Below, one piece after another: positions 63,758-64,000 of a stretch of DNA of 64,000 bases (its first letter is position 1; each line of letters begins with the position of its first letter). The stretch lies in NCBI GenBank assembly GCA_964401935.1, contig CAYOAL010000015.1, forward strand, positions 1-64,000, written 5' to 3'. Under the pieces are notes generated by a model, which saw only the letters and a program-made list of their open reading frames with translations, had not been told where the DNA came from and did not search any database. This DNA comes from JAPYTK01 sp964401935. Lineage in GTDB: Bacteria; Myxococcota_A; Polyangia; Polyangiales; Polyangiaceae. Both the position numbers and the translations under genes were made by a program.

Positions 63758-63861
63758 CCCGCTGCGGTCGGGGCGCGACGGCCCCATCGCCCGTCCCGTG
63801 AAAGCGGGGTTATTCGTCGCTTGTGCCACCGCCGGGCGAAAATGAGGTAGAGCAGCGGTGG

Positions 63862-64000
63862 ATGGTAGCCCTCCGCGCAGCGTTCAGCCGATGGTGGTCG
63901 TCCCCGAGCGGCGAGAGGGAGCTCCCGGGGGCGGCCGCCCTCCGCTACTTCCTCCGGCGCGAGGACGTGAGCTTCATCGTCCACTGCCTGTTCTTGCTCG
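63862..64000 (+). CDS. partial gene at window edge
   Basis: An open frame from ATG 63862 reads MVALRAAFSRWWSSPSGERE, then LPGAAALRYFLRREDVSFIV and a hydrophobic HCLFLL to the window end with no stop. 104 bp after the glycosyltransferase. It is probably a membrane protein of the same locus; too short to name. Confidence 0.55.
   Translation, partial: MVALRAAFSRWWSSPSGERELPGAAALRYFLRREDVSFIVHCLFLL

Overview
The window is GC-rich bacterial DNA with densely packed genes, many joined by 1-4 bp ATGA/GTGA stop-start overlaps. Several features point to a myxobacterium-like member of the Myxococcota: a sigma factor divergent from a zinc-finger Ser/Thr kinase, a second membrane Ser/Thr kinase, a very large CheB-CheR-histidine kinase hybrid, many lipoproteins with Gly/Ser/Ala-rich linkers, and a B12-type MerR photoreceptor controlling carotenoid genes. 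This is inferred from gene content; there is no rRNA or other marker gene in the window. No tRNA, rRNA, CRISPR array, transposase or integrase was seen.

Layout. 0.1-3.0 kb: a small lipoprotein, a zinc-finger Ser/Thr kinase and its divergent sigma factor. 3.1-15.9 kb: a complete carotenoid locus of two divergent operons. The leftward one is crtL-crtE-crtI-crtB-carH and the rightward one is crtC-glycosyltransferase-acyltransferase-crtD-exported protein-crtU. They share an AT-rich region in which two fully overlapping promoters sit inside a perfect inverted repeat. Together the enzymes predict a monocyclic, probably aromatic carotenoid carrying a hydroxyl-linked, acylated sugar, made under light/B12 control.

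15.9-32.6 kb: a type VI secretion (T6SS) accessory island. Three tandem paralogues of unknown function and a small possible immunity protein face a leftward operon. That operon encodes a repeat-rich protein, a double-DUF2169/pentapeptide fusion, a giant pentapeptide-repeat protein, a DUF3540 protein, a PAAR-like DUF4150 protein and VgrG. No core T6SS sheath or membrane-complex genes lie here, so this is a delivery/effector cassette. A 100-N assembly gap lies inside a 24-bp tandem repeat.

32.6-48.9 kb: a mixed region. It holds a DTW-domain RNA-modification-type protein with an extra C-terminal domain, a VOC protein, a duplicated-domain lipoprotein, an AraC regulator, the CheB-CheR-PAS-HK-REC hybrid, a small membrane protein, an FGE-like lipoprotein, a YaeQ protein, a further lipoprotein, an XPB-type helicase followed by its Bax1/DUF790-type nuclease, a HAD phosphatase with an N-terminal hexapeptide repeat, and a PDZ protein.

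49-60 kb: a squalene-hopene-cyclase-like enzyme coupled to a DUF2236 oxygenase-like gene, a Cys-rich lipoprotein, a second Ser/Thr kinase, a class II aldolase-like protein, a Gly-rich lipoprotein, a ferredoxin-NADP reductase and an unknown protein. 60.4-64 kb: the start of a surface-glycan-like operon with a methyltransferase, a glutamine-dependent asparagine synthase family protein, a GT2 glycosyltransferase and a gene cut by the window edge.
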